A stretch of DNA of 64,000 nt from Tillus elongatus (GCA_964006375.1 OZ023262.1:192724916-192788915), one strand, 5' to 3'. Numbered from the stretch's first letter, positions 27,739 through 42,972 are shown. Numbers and translations are program-made. Notes: generated by a model not told the origin, from the sequence alone.

Positions 27739-27957
27739 GTGAACCAAAAATTTATCGCATCCTGTACTGCACGGATAAACAGGAGGTGGTCGCGAAGATA
27801 TCCAAAGGCGGCGATCAACTTCTCACTGCTGAAAAGCCAGCGTTCTCAACTGTTTTTGCTTGGTATAAAAATTTGGAATTTACTTGCCAGGCTGGATGTC
27901 ATAGCCATTAGAACGAGAAGTTTACAAGGAAAAAAATTATATCGTTCAACGTTTTGA
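27739..27957 (+). pseudogene. possible LINE C-terminal scrap
   Basis: Frame reads RRWSRRYPKAAINFSLLKSQ and LFLLGIKIWNLLARLDVIAI. The IxxWNLL pattern resembles the C-terminal LWNSLP region of jockey-type LINEs. Weak evidence. Chance is possible. Confidence 0.3.
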
Positions 27958-27984
27958 CTTATTTCATTTATTTTGCACCTTTTC

Positions 27985-28195
27985 AGGTTTTTGGCACATA
28001 TCACAAATTGTGATTCTCCGTTTTTACCAATAGAAAGCGGATCCCCATAGAAATGACCCATTCAGAGAGCTTTTTGTTTGTGTTACTTGTCAAAAAAATC
28101 GAGCTGCTGTATAAAGGCACTATCAAATAGTGGCTGAATTTGAAAAGTTTTCGGAGAAATGTTTTTAGGGTTTCCGTAGAAATCATTTTTTGGAA
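27985..28195 (+). repeat. interspersed repeat family B
   Basis: TTTTTGGCACATATCACAAA ... GTTACTTGTCAAAAAAATCG. Same family at 55078-55270 (same strand) and, inverted, at 35400-35560 and 62110-62310. About 190 bp, no coding, ends not defined. Confidence 0.7.
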
Positions 28196-28259
28196 GATTT
28201 TTGTGATATGTTGGTAATTAATAATAAATATTTGGTAAGTTATTGTAAAAAAAACTCGA

Positions 28260-28875
<616 letters not shown>

Positions 28876-28879
28876 GGCG

Positions 28880-29285
28880 AATTTTTGTGAAAAATATAAT
28901 TTAGTGTAACATTACTGAAGGAAATTTTTGTAAAAAAAAAATGGTGAATTTTTGTAAAAGAAATTTTTGCAAATTTTCATACATTTTTAAATTATTTTGG
29001 TCCAAAGCTGTTTCGTGAATAATTATATCTTGGCAGGTCTGTAAATAGCTTGAAGAGGTTAATTGGTCAGAAAAATCGGACCAGTTTGTTTCTGGAAGTT
29101 TTTAAGTGTATTATTGGTAAATAATTTTTCAAACAACAAAGCTATTTTAATGATATATGGTACATTGTTAGTATATAGGTTATATTGCCAACCAAAAAGG
29201 TTATGCTTTTAAAAACAAGGCATATTTGCCATTAAAAACATTTTTACGAAAATTCGCTACCATAATGCACTTGCTGCGTCTAGAC
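28880..29285 (+). repeat. TAM-related segment ending in A
   Basis: AATCGGACCAGTTTGTTTC (M1-like) at 29072, then ATGATATATGGTACATTGTT and the A end ATTCGCTACCATAATGCACTT to 29283. It lies head-to-head with the copy at 28260-28875. Confidence 0.7.
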
Positions 29286-29742
29286 TTTTTTACTTACATT
29301 AAGGTGTTTTAAAATGATATTTGTGCAAAATTCTTAACAACAAATATCTGCAGACTTTTGTTGTATGAAATAGAATTAGATTTATCGTAACGAAATTTCC
29401 ATTTCGTTACACGTTTTTCGTTTTTTTTTGTGAACTACATTTTAACCCAGTGTAACTTATTACTATCGCTGTTTTTTAATCAAGTTAGTTGTAGATATGA
29501 TAATATAGGTCAGAAGAAACAATTTGACGAACACAATCGAACGTTTGGTTCGGCCGCTAACCCCAGAACTCGAAACATCCAATATGGCAGCGGTTTTCCA
29601 AGAAGGCAAAATTTCCTCAAGTGTGATTGTTTGGTACTTTTGGGATCCGAACTAGGACATCATCCTCAATGTTTGTACCAATTTTCAGCATTTTCTTGAA
29701 AATGTCCAGGTTAACACGATTTTTTTCTAATTTAACTGGACT

Positions 29743-29968
29743 ACTATGTGAAAACTGGAATATGTGATGAGGACTAATAAGTACACTTGGAGAACCCAAA
29801 TGACAACAACACATATTTCAGAGAACAGTATAAGCTTGCATTTCTAAATTACCACGTTTTTTGTAAAGATATTGCCTTTCTAAATCTAACGATTTTTGCT
29901 TAGCACACTTTAAAACTTTTTGACCAACTTTTGTGTTAATAGAAATTTTGACATTGAAATTGAAACAA
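29743..29968 (-). repeat. Penelope-like terminal region, inverted copy
   Basis: Reverse complement of parts of 31060-31440 (AACACAAAAGTTGGTCAAAA, TTTAGATTTAGAAAGGCAAT, GTGTACTTATTAGT). It lacks the hammerhead-like core, breaking off at GCTTATACTGTTCTCTGAAA. The pair flanks a LINE fragment. Confidence 0.8.
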
Positions 29969-30440
29969 CTACAAAATCTTTACAATAAAGGTATAAGCGT
30001 TGTCCTAGTTTGGGTAAAAGGAGACTGTGGATCAGTTGGGAACGACGAAGCAGACAACATGGCAAAACCGGCCACCGTACATGGTCAAGAAACTCAACTA
30101 TTAACACCATTCCAAGACCGAATAGTTTTATCCAATAGGAAATATAGGGAAACCTGGGAAAATGAATACAGGAACAACAAGAAAGGAAAAGCATATATGG
30201 CACTTCAAGAACATATACCTCACAAGCCATGGTTTTATGATTGTCCTTATAAAAATAAAAATAAATATTAAAACTATATGTAGATTGCACTTTAACCACG
30301 CTTTAACCCCAGAACATTTATGTAAAATTAACTTAAGGGAAAACCCGAATTGTGATTGCGGAGAGTTGGGTGACTTGGAACATATAATCTTGAATTGTCC
30401 TATTAAACAAACGGAAATAAATATTCATGGACACAATATA
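29957..30440 (+). pseudogene. LINE RNase H and C-terminal zinc-knuckle fragment
   Basis: GISVVLVWVKGDCGSVGNDE then ADNMAKPATVHG matches the C-terminal part of a retrotransposon RNase H (W-V-K-G-H-x-G-x-x-GNxxAD), with His replaced by Asp. It is followed by PHKPWFYDCPYKNKNKYN and, after one shift near 30268, TICRLHFNHALTPEHLCKIN and CDCGELGDLEHIILNCP, the C..C..H..C motif found at the end of I/R1/jockey-type ORFs. RT is absent: the upstream junction is with the Penelope terminus. Confidence 0.75.
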
Positions 30441-30842
30441 TAAAGATTATTGTATTAAAAAGCCACTCAACTTGCCACAAATTTTAAGTACCCAAAATGT
30501 GGAAGTATTATACGCATTATTTTTATATGTAGCTAAATCACAAACAAAAATTTAAGAAATAAATATTAACCTTATGTAATTTACACCAATTGTAATAGAT
30601 TAAGAAAAACCCATTGTTGCGCACCTTTGTTTAAGAACCCTTTCCGTTAGTGGCCTACCTGTGTTTGTCATAAAGTTGCTCTGAACGGCCCCAGCAGCAT
30701 GAAGCTCTGTGTCCCAGTCTACATTCCATTAGTATTAAATAATTAGTCATAGGAAAACACACAAAAACAATAATTAGGTGAACCATTAGTATTAAATATA
30801 TAGTTATAGGAAAACACACAAAAAATAATAATTAGATGAAAT
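30441..30842 (+). repeat. 3' untranslated tail of the LINE with two 57-bp repeats
   Basis: Continues from the ORF end. ATTAGTATTAAATA starts two near-identical units at 30728 and 30785 (period 57). Short tandem repeats at the 3' end are common in several LINE clades. GAACGGCCCCAGCAGCATGA precedes them. Confidence 0.6.
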
Positions 30843-31054
30843 GTAAACAGGCGGTGATCAGATTCTGGGATTATTAGTAGATATCTATCAGAAACAGTCT
30901 AGTGGCGATCTGGTGCTACATGTTTATATAAGAATATAAGAAGGGAAAACTAGGCGAATGGACACTGCATCCGAAGCCAATAAATCCGATACAAAAAAAA
31001 AACATTGAAATTAATGAAATTAGGAAAAACTGACTTCTGTTTGCATGATGTTGT

Positions 31055-31495
31055 GGTGACTTGGGTTCTCCAAGTGTACTTATTAGTGCTCATCACAGGT
31101 TCCAGTTTTCACATAGTGAATTATGGCTCCCAGGTCAACATAATTGAATCTATATAGAAAGCTAAGTACTAAGATTAGTTTTTTTGGTGCTGATATTGCC
31201 TTTTTAAAATCATGCAAACAGAAGTCAGTTTTTCCTAATTTCATTAATTTCAATGTTAAAATATCTATTAACACAAAAGTTGGTCAAAAAGTTTTAAAGT
31301 GTGTTAAGCAAAAATGTTTAGATTTAGAAAGGCAATATCTCTACACAAAACGTAGTAATTTAGAAATGCAAGCTTATAGAATAATTTTTCTTCCTCTGAA
31401 GATGTTGACATGGTCAACGAAACGATCGTAAGCTCTCTGAAAATATGTGTTGTGGTGATTTGGGTTCTCCATGTGTACTTGTGACTGGACTACTA
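31055..31495 (+). mobile_element. Penelope-like terminus with N-terminal ORF piece
   Basis: Bounded by direct repeats GGGTTCTCCAAGTGTACTT (31068) and GGGTTCTCCATGTGTACTT (31461). The 95-codon frame at 31144-31431 (GADIAFLKSCKQKSVFPNF, then KISINTKVGQKVLKCVKQKC) resembles the N-terminal region of Penelope-like ORFs, including the CKxxxVFPxF pattern. Its end overlaps a hammerhead-like core (31396-31430). Inferred to be a pLTR with the start of the ORF. RT and nuclease are absent. Confidence 0.55.
31391..31440 (+). ncRNA. hammerhead ribozyme-like motif
   Basis: CTGAAGA (31396-31402) fits the CUGANGA box. GTTGAC (31404-31409) pairs with GTCAAC (31413-31418) over an ATG loop as stem II, with one extra U before it. 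GAAA (31419-31422) is followed by ACG-AT-CGT as a very short stem III and A at 31430 as the cleavage base. TTC/GAA and CT/AG can form an interrupted stem I. Penelope-like elements are known to carry such minimal motifs. Activity is untested. Confidence 0.55.
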
Positions 31496-33480
31496 CTACA
31501 AAAGATTCTGAAAACGTTAATAAAATGTTGTTAGTACAGCAAGGGTTAATTTACACTGTTTGTAGAGTATCTGGTATATACTTGCAACAAGTATATTTAT
31601 TTTAGAATATACACACCATATTTAACAAGCGATATTGCAGCGCAAATATAGTCTCTAACATCAACACAGGCAAAATTCCAAAAACATTTAATGTTTTCCA
31701 ACAAGTGGACCATTATTGCTCATTTTGCGTATATTCCAGAGCTATAAGTAAAACACTTCAATATACGGCCGACATAATGAAGCAGCTTCCACGCTACAAA
31801 TTTATGCAATTACCATGGAGGATCTATGCGAATACTATGTAAACCCGTTGTTGAAATTTCAATTAGCACAAGCCGTGGGGGATTTAAATCACTTTCAAGG
31901 CATAATTGCTACAATACACATACTAGACAATTATTCAATAAACTATATATACATACGGTTTACAATTCAAGTATTAATGTGTGCCTTCAGCTTCTGCCTG
32001 CGCGGGATCAAATGAAATAGTGGCACATAAGCGTGACATTAAAATAGTGGTAGGTATTAATATATCGGACTGTTACCGAGACGAAATGTTTTCTCGTCGT
32101 AAATCAAATATATTGCAACCAAGCAAGAAGAACGAAGAGTAATGTGGAGTTGTTCAGACGAAATTTCTGTAACTATCGACTTTTGATTTGTTATTTTACT
32201 TCCACTGGTATCTGATATACAACGTAATTAAAGGACAACCAATCATGTTGGGGTATTGAACGTTGGCAAAGAAGAAAAAGTCTAGACGCAGCAAGTACGT
32301 TATGGTAGTGAATTTTCATAAGAATTGTACACTATTAGTAAGATGTATTATTAAAACTAATTCTTTAAATTTAAATGAACCTTGGAGATCGGTTTTAGAG
32401 TCCCAGTTAGCGATTATTTGAAAAAATTGACATTTTATATGGAGCCACTAAATTAAAATTTGGTCTTAGATATAATATGTAAGTACTGCAAGTGCCTGTA
32501 CAAAAATTGTGTTACAAATTTAATTCAAGGTACAAACGTTTTTCAGAAAAAATAAATGATTTACAAAAGGAATGTACCTGTCGAATTATAAAAATATGTA
32601 AGTACTGCAAGTGTGTTAGAAAAATTGTGTTCTTTATAATAATAATGAAATAATGTTTAGGAATTTAAATTTATTTTTTGAGCAGGCATCTTTCTTCTTT
32701 GAATCTTTTATCGCTTTTATAAAACGGGTGCATTGCATTTTTCCAAAACAGCACAACTTAAAGATAGGCAAATTATCACTATACAATATACAGTTTCAAC
32801 TTTAAGTTTATGACATAACCTATAAGCAAATAATAAAAACAAATACCTTGGTTAGTTATTAGTCTATATACTATATACACGAAAGTTATTTAAGTAATAT
32901 TTTACTTACCATTTATAACATATAATTATTTTAGCGTCCACATTATCTATTTAAATAATAATAAAAATGTAAATTAAGATTTCTGTTTTAATAAGAATAT
33001 AAATAAGACGCACATGTTGATTATTAACGTTGACGTTAGCTCTCGAGTGTCTCGACGCAGCTCGAAGCTATACTGTCATCGCATGCAACGATGTCATATT
33101 GTACAAATTAGATTGTAATTTTTTTTAATAAGACGAGGAAATGGTCACTCAACATTTATGAATATTAAACTACATTTAATGGATGGATTAATTTAATGTG
33201 AACTTTTATTTGTCATCAATAAGTAGTACAAATATGTGTTATGACCATATTATGTTTTACGTTTTAAGATTCAAATGAAATTTTATTATATCTGGCAACC
33301 CGGCTCATTTATATTTAATTGTCAGGTGACTTGGTCGATTTTGAATTATCTACTTACAATTGCACATTCACAGTCTAACCATGTTTGAAAACATTTACCG
33401 TGTGAAATGCCTCATGTAATTCGAAGTGATATCTTAGACTGTTTATTACTTTAACGTCCTTTTCTCGTGGGCCATTTAAT
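31496..33480. other. no gene seen; one A-module end
   Basis: Nearly 2 kb without recognised genes. 32279-32335 (GACGCAGCAAGTACGTTATGG) is a TAM A end. Two related blocks at about 32470-32520 and 32590-32640 (ATATGTAAGTACTGCAAGTG) form a small 120-bp duplication. 33020-33090 is less AT-rich. Overlapping frames at 31815-32020 have no family features. Confidence 0.45.
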
Positions 33481-34145
<665 letters not shown>

Positions 34146-34382
34146 GCATACAGGGTGTTTGGCGAGCATTCATTAGAAGCTGATGACCTCCTAGTCCGAA
34201 TTCAAAAAAGAACATTTGGGTTTGACCATAAGCGGTTATGTGAAAGCAAAGTTAATTACTTTACAGCACATGGTGCTTCCGGTTATACCGGTAATCGATA
34301 TATCTTAGAAATGGTAAGAGATGGCTATAGGGAAGTGTTAACTATTTTCAAAAGATTTAAATGAGCAATAAGACGATGTAAA
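34146..34382. other. unassigned insert starting TACAGGGTG
   Basis: CATACAGGGTGTTTGGCGAG opens a 240-bp segment between two TAM copies. The 73-codon frame (34143-34364) is not recognised. A transposon-end remnant is likely from the opening motif. Confidence 0.4.
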
Positions 34383-35330
34383 AAGTCTGGCGCCGCCAGT
34401 GGGTTATGCAGGTGAATGTTCATACAAATGTTTTTAATAGCAAATATGTCTTTTTTTTAATGAAATCAGGTATCACATTTGGTTATCAGTATAACCTATA
34501 TTGTAGTAGAAACATTGTACCATATTTCATCAAAATAAGTTTATTGTTTGAAATGTACAAAAAGTTTTTTAAAAATAAACTTCAAATGTTTTCTAAAAAA
34601 CTTTTTTCCTAGCCAATGAATTAAGATTAAGTTAGATGCAAATTGAGTTATTGAAATTTAGAGCATGTAATGAAAATTCGCTACCAAAACGCACTTGCTA
34701 CGTCGCCAATTTCTCTTCACAAGTATGTATTATATTTCGATGAAAAACAGCTGTTTGATTTGAGGAAAAGAAAATTCATATCACCAACGACTTATGGGCC
34801 AAGCTGTGACTGTAAAATTAATTTTATGAGATGTAGCCCAAGACAATTAACATAGGTATACTATTTTTTCCCGTAACTTGTATAATCACGGATATATTAA
34901 GCTTTTTTACGATAATTCCATAAAAAAATTATTATTAACTATTAAACCATAAACTCTAACTGCCAAAGCATCAGAGAAAGTGTCTATTTCAAATGAATTT
35001 TGTGGAAATATTTTAGTAAAATCATTAAGTCTGAACGCAGCAAGTGCGTTAGGGCGACGAATTTTCATAGAACTGTTTTTAATTTTAAAATATGATTTTT
35101 TTTAAGGAAGACACGAATTTTAGTAGATAATTCAAAAGATACATGTAGAAACAATGTATCCTATTTCAACAAACTAATTTTGTTTGAAAAAGTACAAACA
35201 TTTTCCGAACAAAAATTAAAATTTTCCCCAAAAAACTAGTCTGACTTTCCTGGCCAATAGACCTATCCACGTAATTTACGCAAAAACTACACGAGCCAAG
35301 ATACAATTATTCACAGAAAGCTTTTTGACA
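34383..35330 (-). repeat. TAM repeats, two minus-strand pieces
   Basis: A module 34383-34706 (AACGCACTTGCTACGTCG at its outer end), M3 34780-34920 (CCAACGACTTATGGGCCAAG), M2 end 34950-35030 (AACCATAAACTCTAACTGCC, AAAGCATCAGAGAAAG), then a second A start at 35036 (GAACGCAGCAAGTGCGTTAG) to about 35330. Confidence 0.8.
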
Positions 35331-35399
35331 GAAATTTAAAAAATGTTTACATGCAGATTTGTAAACAATCTGTTTCAAGATAATTCCCCATTTTTTCTT

Positions 35400-35560
35400 C
35401 CAAAGATTGGAAGAAAAAATGGCGAAAGGATCTGAGAGCATGCTGTATATGGCACCTCGATTTTTTTGCGAACAATATAATTGAAAACTTCCCTAAATGC
35501 GTCATTTTCATGGGACTCCGATTTCCATTGGTAAAAACGCCGTATTACAATTTACGATGG
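35400..35560 (-). repeat. interspersed repeat family B
   Basis: CTCGATTTTTTTGCGAACAA and GGTAAAAACGCCGTATTAC: inverse of the copies at 27985 and 55078, same direction as 62110-62310. Confidence 0.65.
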
Positions 35561-35561
35561 G

Positions 35562-35562
<1 letters not shown>

Positions 35563-35609
<47 letters not shown>

Positions 35610-35745
35610 ATATAAACATTCAAATGAACCTTGATTTCGGATTCTAAGCGGCCAAATTTGCGCTAATTTGAAAAAAATTTTGCAAAGCCTCAGCATCGAT
35701 ACATCTCTATAAGCCATTTAAACAAAAAATTCGCTAAAAACATTA
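35563..35745 (-). repeat. TAM repeat, (TA)n-L
   Basis: Short (TA)n (35563-35606), AAACATTCAAATGAACCTTG, then L with GGATTCTAAGCGGCC and a decayed terminal hairpin near 35735. It joins family B directly, without M1. Confidence 0.75.
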
Positions 35746-35837
35746 TTAGGTTATTATCAATATAAAATATGAAAGTTAGTATATTCTCGGGGTGTATATT
35801 ATATTCTAAGCTATAAATAAATTAGTTGAAATTTCAT

Positions 35838-35865
35838 AATCAGACATCGTTAGCAATTAGCTGTA

Positions 35866-35943
<78 letters not shown>

Positions 35944-35950
35944 TACTGTA

Positions 35951-35989
<39 letters not shown>

Positions 35990-35998
35990 TTTACTGTA

Positions 35999-36058
<60 letters not shown>

Positions 36059-36086
36059 TACAGCTAATTGCTAACGATGTCTGATT
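35838..36086. repeat. 249-bp palindrome with three (TA)n tracts
   Basis: AATCAGACATCGTTAGCAAT at the left and its exact complement ATTGCTAACGATGTCTGATT at the right. Arms (about 40 bp) end in GTAAAATACC next to (TA)n. Inside, GGTATTTTACTGTAAAATACC recurs, splitting the core into tracts at about 35872-35936, 35961-35984 and 36007-36051. It has the form of a small foldback element. No TSD beyond a few A/T bases could be fixed. Confidence 0.93.
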
Positions 36087-37084
36087 TTGAAAAAAAATAC
36101 ATATTTATATAGTGCGGAACAGCCAAATGAAATAATATCCGTTATTCAGTAATACAATTTTTCAAAAACGATACGTGGAAAGCAGGAAAGTGAATATGTT
36201 TAGTGAAATGATGTACTAAAGCATTACGTGAGTATATTTGTATCAGTCATGTAAAGTGAGATATGCTCCAAAACCAATCGCAAAAGTGAGTACTTTCCTT
36301 ACCACAAAATCCATAGCTTTGTTGTGAGACTGTAACGTATTACACGTTTTACCACCTTTACCCACGCTATAAACTTCATTAATGCATCATTGTAATATTC
36401 ATTCCTCAAGAGACTCTGCCCACATAAGCTGACGTCGTAATCGTCAACGCGAATTGCCAGGATAGTAGTCAATGGTCGCACCGTTTTGTTAGTCAGTAAG
36501 ACTTGCTGCTTTGCAGATCTTTTCCCATACAGACACACATTCTCTGATACCGGTCGTGCTTTCGTGCGAATAATTGACACTTGGTAGTTCAGATTTGTTT
36601 GTGAGATGAGATGGCCTTTATAAGATGCCGCAACGAGTTAAACGCTCTCCTCGTAACAACTTTTAAATAGAGCATTACAATATGTTGAACAGCCAGCTAA
36701 GCGATAAAAAGGACAGCACGCCAGTATGAGGTAATATGAACTGGTAAGGCTCGCTTGTTTCGTAAGAAATTTGCTTTCATAAACTGTCCTGTTTAGTACT
36801 TAGTTTTTGTCTTGTTTCGTCGTGGCTTGTGTGTGGAAGTGTTCTCGTATAGTTCAATATTAATAAACAGTTACCTTTTTTTACAATTAACATGCAGACA
36901 AGTTTTGTATTTAACGTGAACAGGCTACAAGCTGCCGCCTATAAATGACCTCGAACTCAATAGATACTTAGCCAATCTTAATTGTTACAGCCATCCCGTT
37001 TTTTTTATATCATCTTTCTTCACCATTAAGTAGCACACGTTTGGTGATGGGACATCTGTGACACCCTGCAACCACCATCTAGCA
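36087..37084. other. no gene seen
   Basis: The minus frame 36299-36580 (93 codons, ending at a Trp-rich tail) is not recognised. Base composition is more even at 36300-36600 than around it, which might reflect an old coding sequence. Confidence 0.4.
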
Positions 37085-37290
37085 AGAAAATTTGAAGAGC
37101 TCCTCAAACACATTCAAGAAAATCCTCAAGGCCAGATCAAGCAGAGGTGCAAACGAATTTCTTTTGATGATCCAGGTAGCCGTGAGTCGCCCCCATATTG
37201 TGCTGAGAGGTTTCAATGGCCATGAACAACCCCAGGCCTTCTCTGATGCGGTCAACCGATGGAACTTCACCGACAAGATCAAAGTTAAGT
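37085..37290 (+). other. coding-like block, unidentified
   Basis: Clearly less AT-rich than its surroundings. Plus frame reads ILKARSSRGANEFLLMIQVA and QPQAFSDAVNRWNFTDKIK, then AAAGTTAAGT, a possible splice donor. Another plus frame (FEELLKHIQENPQGQIKQRC) and a minus frame are also open, so the frame is uncertain. Exon, processed pseudogene or transposon scrap are all possible. Confidence 0.3.
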
Positions 37291-38116
<826 letters not shown>

Positions 38117-38375
38117 CAATGAGAAAATGTTTCAGATAATACTTACAGTGTGTACAAAATTTGTATATGTTCATATTTGTAAATTATATTCCATGACTAT
38201 AAATATCCAAGACCATACCAATATGAATTATCCATATTACACCACACTATCCACGTGAAAACCATAAATAACAACACAATTAAACCAGAAATATTCTTTG
38301 TTGCTGTTATGTATTACTGGCTACATAATGATATCAAAAATCTAAAAGAAAGAAATATTGCATTCAAATTATTGT

Positions 38376-38378
<3 letters not shown>

Positions 38379-38452
<74 letters not shown>
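38379..38452. repeat. (TA)n microsatellite
   Basis: About 37 units, no TAM flanks. Confidence 0.97.
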
Positions 38453-38459
<7 letters not shown>

Positions 38460-39740
38460 TGTGGAAAAATATTAATAGAGAGTAAAGCTACATACCTATA
38501 GGAGTATGAATGGCAAGAGGTTTAAAGACAGGTTAATGTGTTAAACCAAATAAAAGATTGTCAAAAGGATTTTACTCACAGTGTCAATATAAACAAAATG
38601 TAATAAAAACACTCTATATATTCATAAATAGTGAAATGAACATTTGTGATGTTACTAAAAGAACTTCTCAAGCAAGAGAGAACAGTTAAAACTGTTTTTG
38701 GTTGTGATAAATTCATTGTACATATTGAATAAGTTAGGTTAGTTAAATGTGATTTTTAATTTTTAAGAATTTCTGTTTGTAAATCACATTTAAGTGAATG
38801 ATTTGAATTTGGCGGGTATAAAAAATTTACGTACCTGTCAAATACACTCGATACTGGCTGACTAAGTATATCCAGCTGAGGAATAAAATAAATGTTGAAA
38901 ACAATTTCCAGGCAGCTTGCTGTGGCTTTAAACAGGAAGTAAATTGAGACGATATCCGTTTTTGGTAGAATATTCTAGAAGGTTGTTGATGAAACTCGGA
39001 GACAATGCAGGCGTTATATTTCACTGTTCATATATAAAATGAAATTTTAAGTAAATTATCCGCATAGCAGTGTTCAATGTGTCTAGTAAGTCAACCAACA
39101 CCCATTAGATGATTCAAACCATACGAGCACGAAGAGGAATCAATACATCGGTAATAAATACCAAAGTATTACCAGTTGAATGATCAGCAGACGCCATCAG
39201 GTATCATAATAATTACCATTAACACAAACTTCAATATAAACAAGTTTCATCTGTACAGAAATCTATATAAACAATCCATTCTTTATGGAAATATAAATAT
39301 TTAAAGCAGAAAAGCAGAAATCATTAATTTAACAGAATTTAAATATAACTGCCATCGTATTTCACAAGCAAATTCAGAGACGACGCATCTGGTGTCAAAG
39401 CCAGAACTCTAGAAACAAGTGGCCATTTTATAAAATTCAAACACTGCTAAAATCCTGTCACTTAAATTTTTAATCAATTTCTTATTAATTTTAACAGTAG
39501 AGGATCCAGTAGTAAGGAAATTCTAGAATTTCAATTTCAATTTAAACTTTTAAAAACAATCGTTAATAAAAATCCTTGTTAAATTTATAAAATTCTTTGA
39601 CATATGTTATTTGAGGTAATTTATTTTAAATACAGGAATTATTAATATTTGACATCATTTAGCAACTAGAACCGACTAACTGTGAGAGAGAGTCAATATT
39701 GCTGAGAAGCTGAAGAAAAAATAAGTGAAGGGCAAGTATA

Positions 39741-39743
<3 letters not shown>
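38453..39743. other. no gene seen
   Basis: 1.3 kb of AT-rich sequence without recognised repeats or coding. Probably host non-coding DNA. Confidence 0.45.

Positions 39744-39818
<75 letters not shown>
39744..39818. repeat. (TA)n microsatellite
   Basis: About 37 units. A TACAGGGTGATCC motif follows at 40037. Confidence 0.97.
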
Positions 39819-39820
<2 letters not shown>

Positions 39821-40201
39821 GTATTTATTAATGCTATAACAGTGAAATATACCACCAGTAATACATGTCATTATACAAAATCAAACACAAAATTTACATA
39901 GCTGAGCATATATATTGAGGGCAAGCTATAAGTATTATTCTTGAAGTCAAATTAAAATATTATATACATATAAAATAAACCACAATCAGATTAGACATAT
40001 TCTCACCTTAAAATAAATTCTAATCTAAATTTATGTACAGGGTGATCCTAAAAATAAAAATATCCAACTTAAGAAGTATATTAAAACTAAATATATACTA
40101 CAAAATTTAACAAAATATAAGTCATATATAACGTATAAAAACCATTTTAATTGCTATAATAACATAAATAACTACTCATATACTGAGGGTAGAACACCAT
40201 A

Positions 40202-40655
<454 letters not shown>

Positions 40656-40756
40656 TGACTATTTTCTTAAATGATTATTTTCTTTATGATGAAGCAGTTT
40701 TTGTGTAGTCTTTAAGACAAAATCTATATAATCATTGATAAAGAAAATAATTTTGG

Positions 40757-41848
<1,092 letters not shown>

Positions 41849-41975
41849 TTAGTGAATTTTCTTTTTAAAAAATCACTAATAGGGAGATCACAACTTTAGA
41901 TTTAAAAAAAAATTCAAATGAGCGCAAACTAGGACCCTTAGAACTCATATCCGAGATCGGTATCAATTCTTATAT

Positions 41976-42065
<90 letters not shown>

Positions 42066-42300
42066 ACGGTTAAGCTTTAATGATATAAACCAGCGTACTA
42101 AATTTTAATACAATAGCTTTGTTATTTTCGGAGGTATAAAAATTTTACGAAAGAAGACACAGCATTTTACAGGAAAAACGGGTCCGATTTTCATGGCTAA
42201 CGAACTTATCCAAGCCACTGGCAAAAGGAAGGCACACACCAGATTTTACCAAAATCGGTCCATTATCTTTTGAGTTATCGGTGTGACACATAAATATATA
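41849..42300. repeat. TAM modules in opposite orientation across a (TA)n
   Basis: L on the plus strand (41849-41975, TTTAGTGAATTTTCTTTTT), (TA)n 41979-42061, then M1 on the minus strand (42100-42285, AACGAACTTATCCAAGCCAC and TTTTGAGTTATCGGTGTGA). In ordinary copies both would face the same way, so an inversion breakpoint lies in the (TA)n. Confidence 0.87.
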
Positions 42301-42387
42301 TAGTATTAAGTTTTTGTGACGGTAATAGTGTTATTTATTAAAAAATTGTCGGAAAGCTGTCAGTTGCAAAATAAAACTCTTTATTAG

Positions 42388-42430
42388 ATGCCGAGCTTTC
42401 GGAAAAAAATATTCCATTCTCAAGGCTACA
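42388..42430 (-). ncRNA. hammerhead-like core, degenerate (left arm)
   Basis: Mirror of 42931-42972: CTTGAGAATGGAATATT, TTCC, GAAAGCTCGGCATC. GGAA/TTCC as stem II and GAAA box present. First box is not a good CUGANGA. Confidence 0.3.
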
Positions 42431-42930
42431 ACATGGAAAGAAAAAAGTTTACAATTTACATAGGAAAAATATAAAAGTTTAAAATACTTACATATAACGT
42501 AAGTTTTACTAAACTAATTATTCAATAACAAACATGAAAAAAACCTTTTTATAAATTTGAGTGAAGTCGATATATATAAATTTTAGTAATGTTTCTATTT
42601 TGCACTATGAAACCTTAAGTAATAAAATAATGTGTTTAGAAGAATTTGAAATTACTTTTAGCGACAATTTAATAAACTTAAAGAAAGATAATAATTTTAT
42701 AAATCACTACCCCTATTTATATTTCCTAGACAAAAACAAAAACAAATTCAATTAAACAATAGTTAGGTTTATATGTCAGTTTGGCACTTTTCGACTTCAC
42801 TTAAATTTATTAAAAGGTTTTTTCATGTTTGTTATTGAATAATTAGTTAAGTAAAACTCACGTTATATGTAAGTATTTTAAACTTTTATATTTTCCTATG
42901 TAAATTGTAAACTTTTTTCTTTCCATGTTG

Positions 42931-42972
42931 TAGCCTTGAGAATGGAATAAATTTTTCCGAAAGCTCGGCATC
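42931..42972 (+). ncRNA. hammerhead-like core, degenerate (right arm)
   Basis: GCCTTGAGAATGGAATAAAT, TTTTCCGAAAGCTCGGCATC. Same architecture as the motif at 31391-31440, with a weaker first box. Confidence 0.3.

Noticed and set aside
36299..36580. Host protein on the minus strand
   Set aside because: 93 codons without motif, splice sites or repeat in the window. Could be chance.
38725..38745. Telomeric (TTAGG)n
   Set aside because: Only scattered AGGTTAGTTA-like bases, no tandem array.
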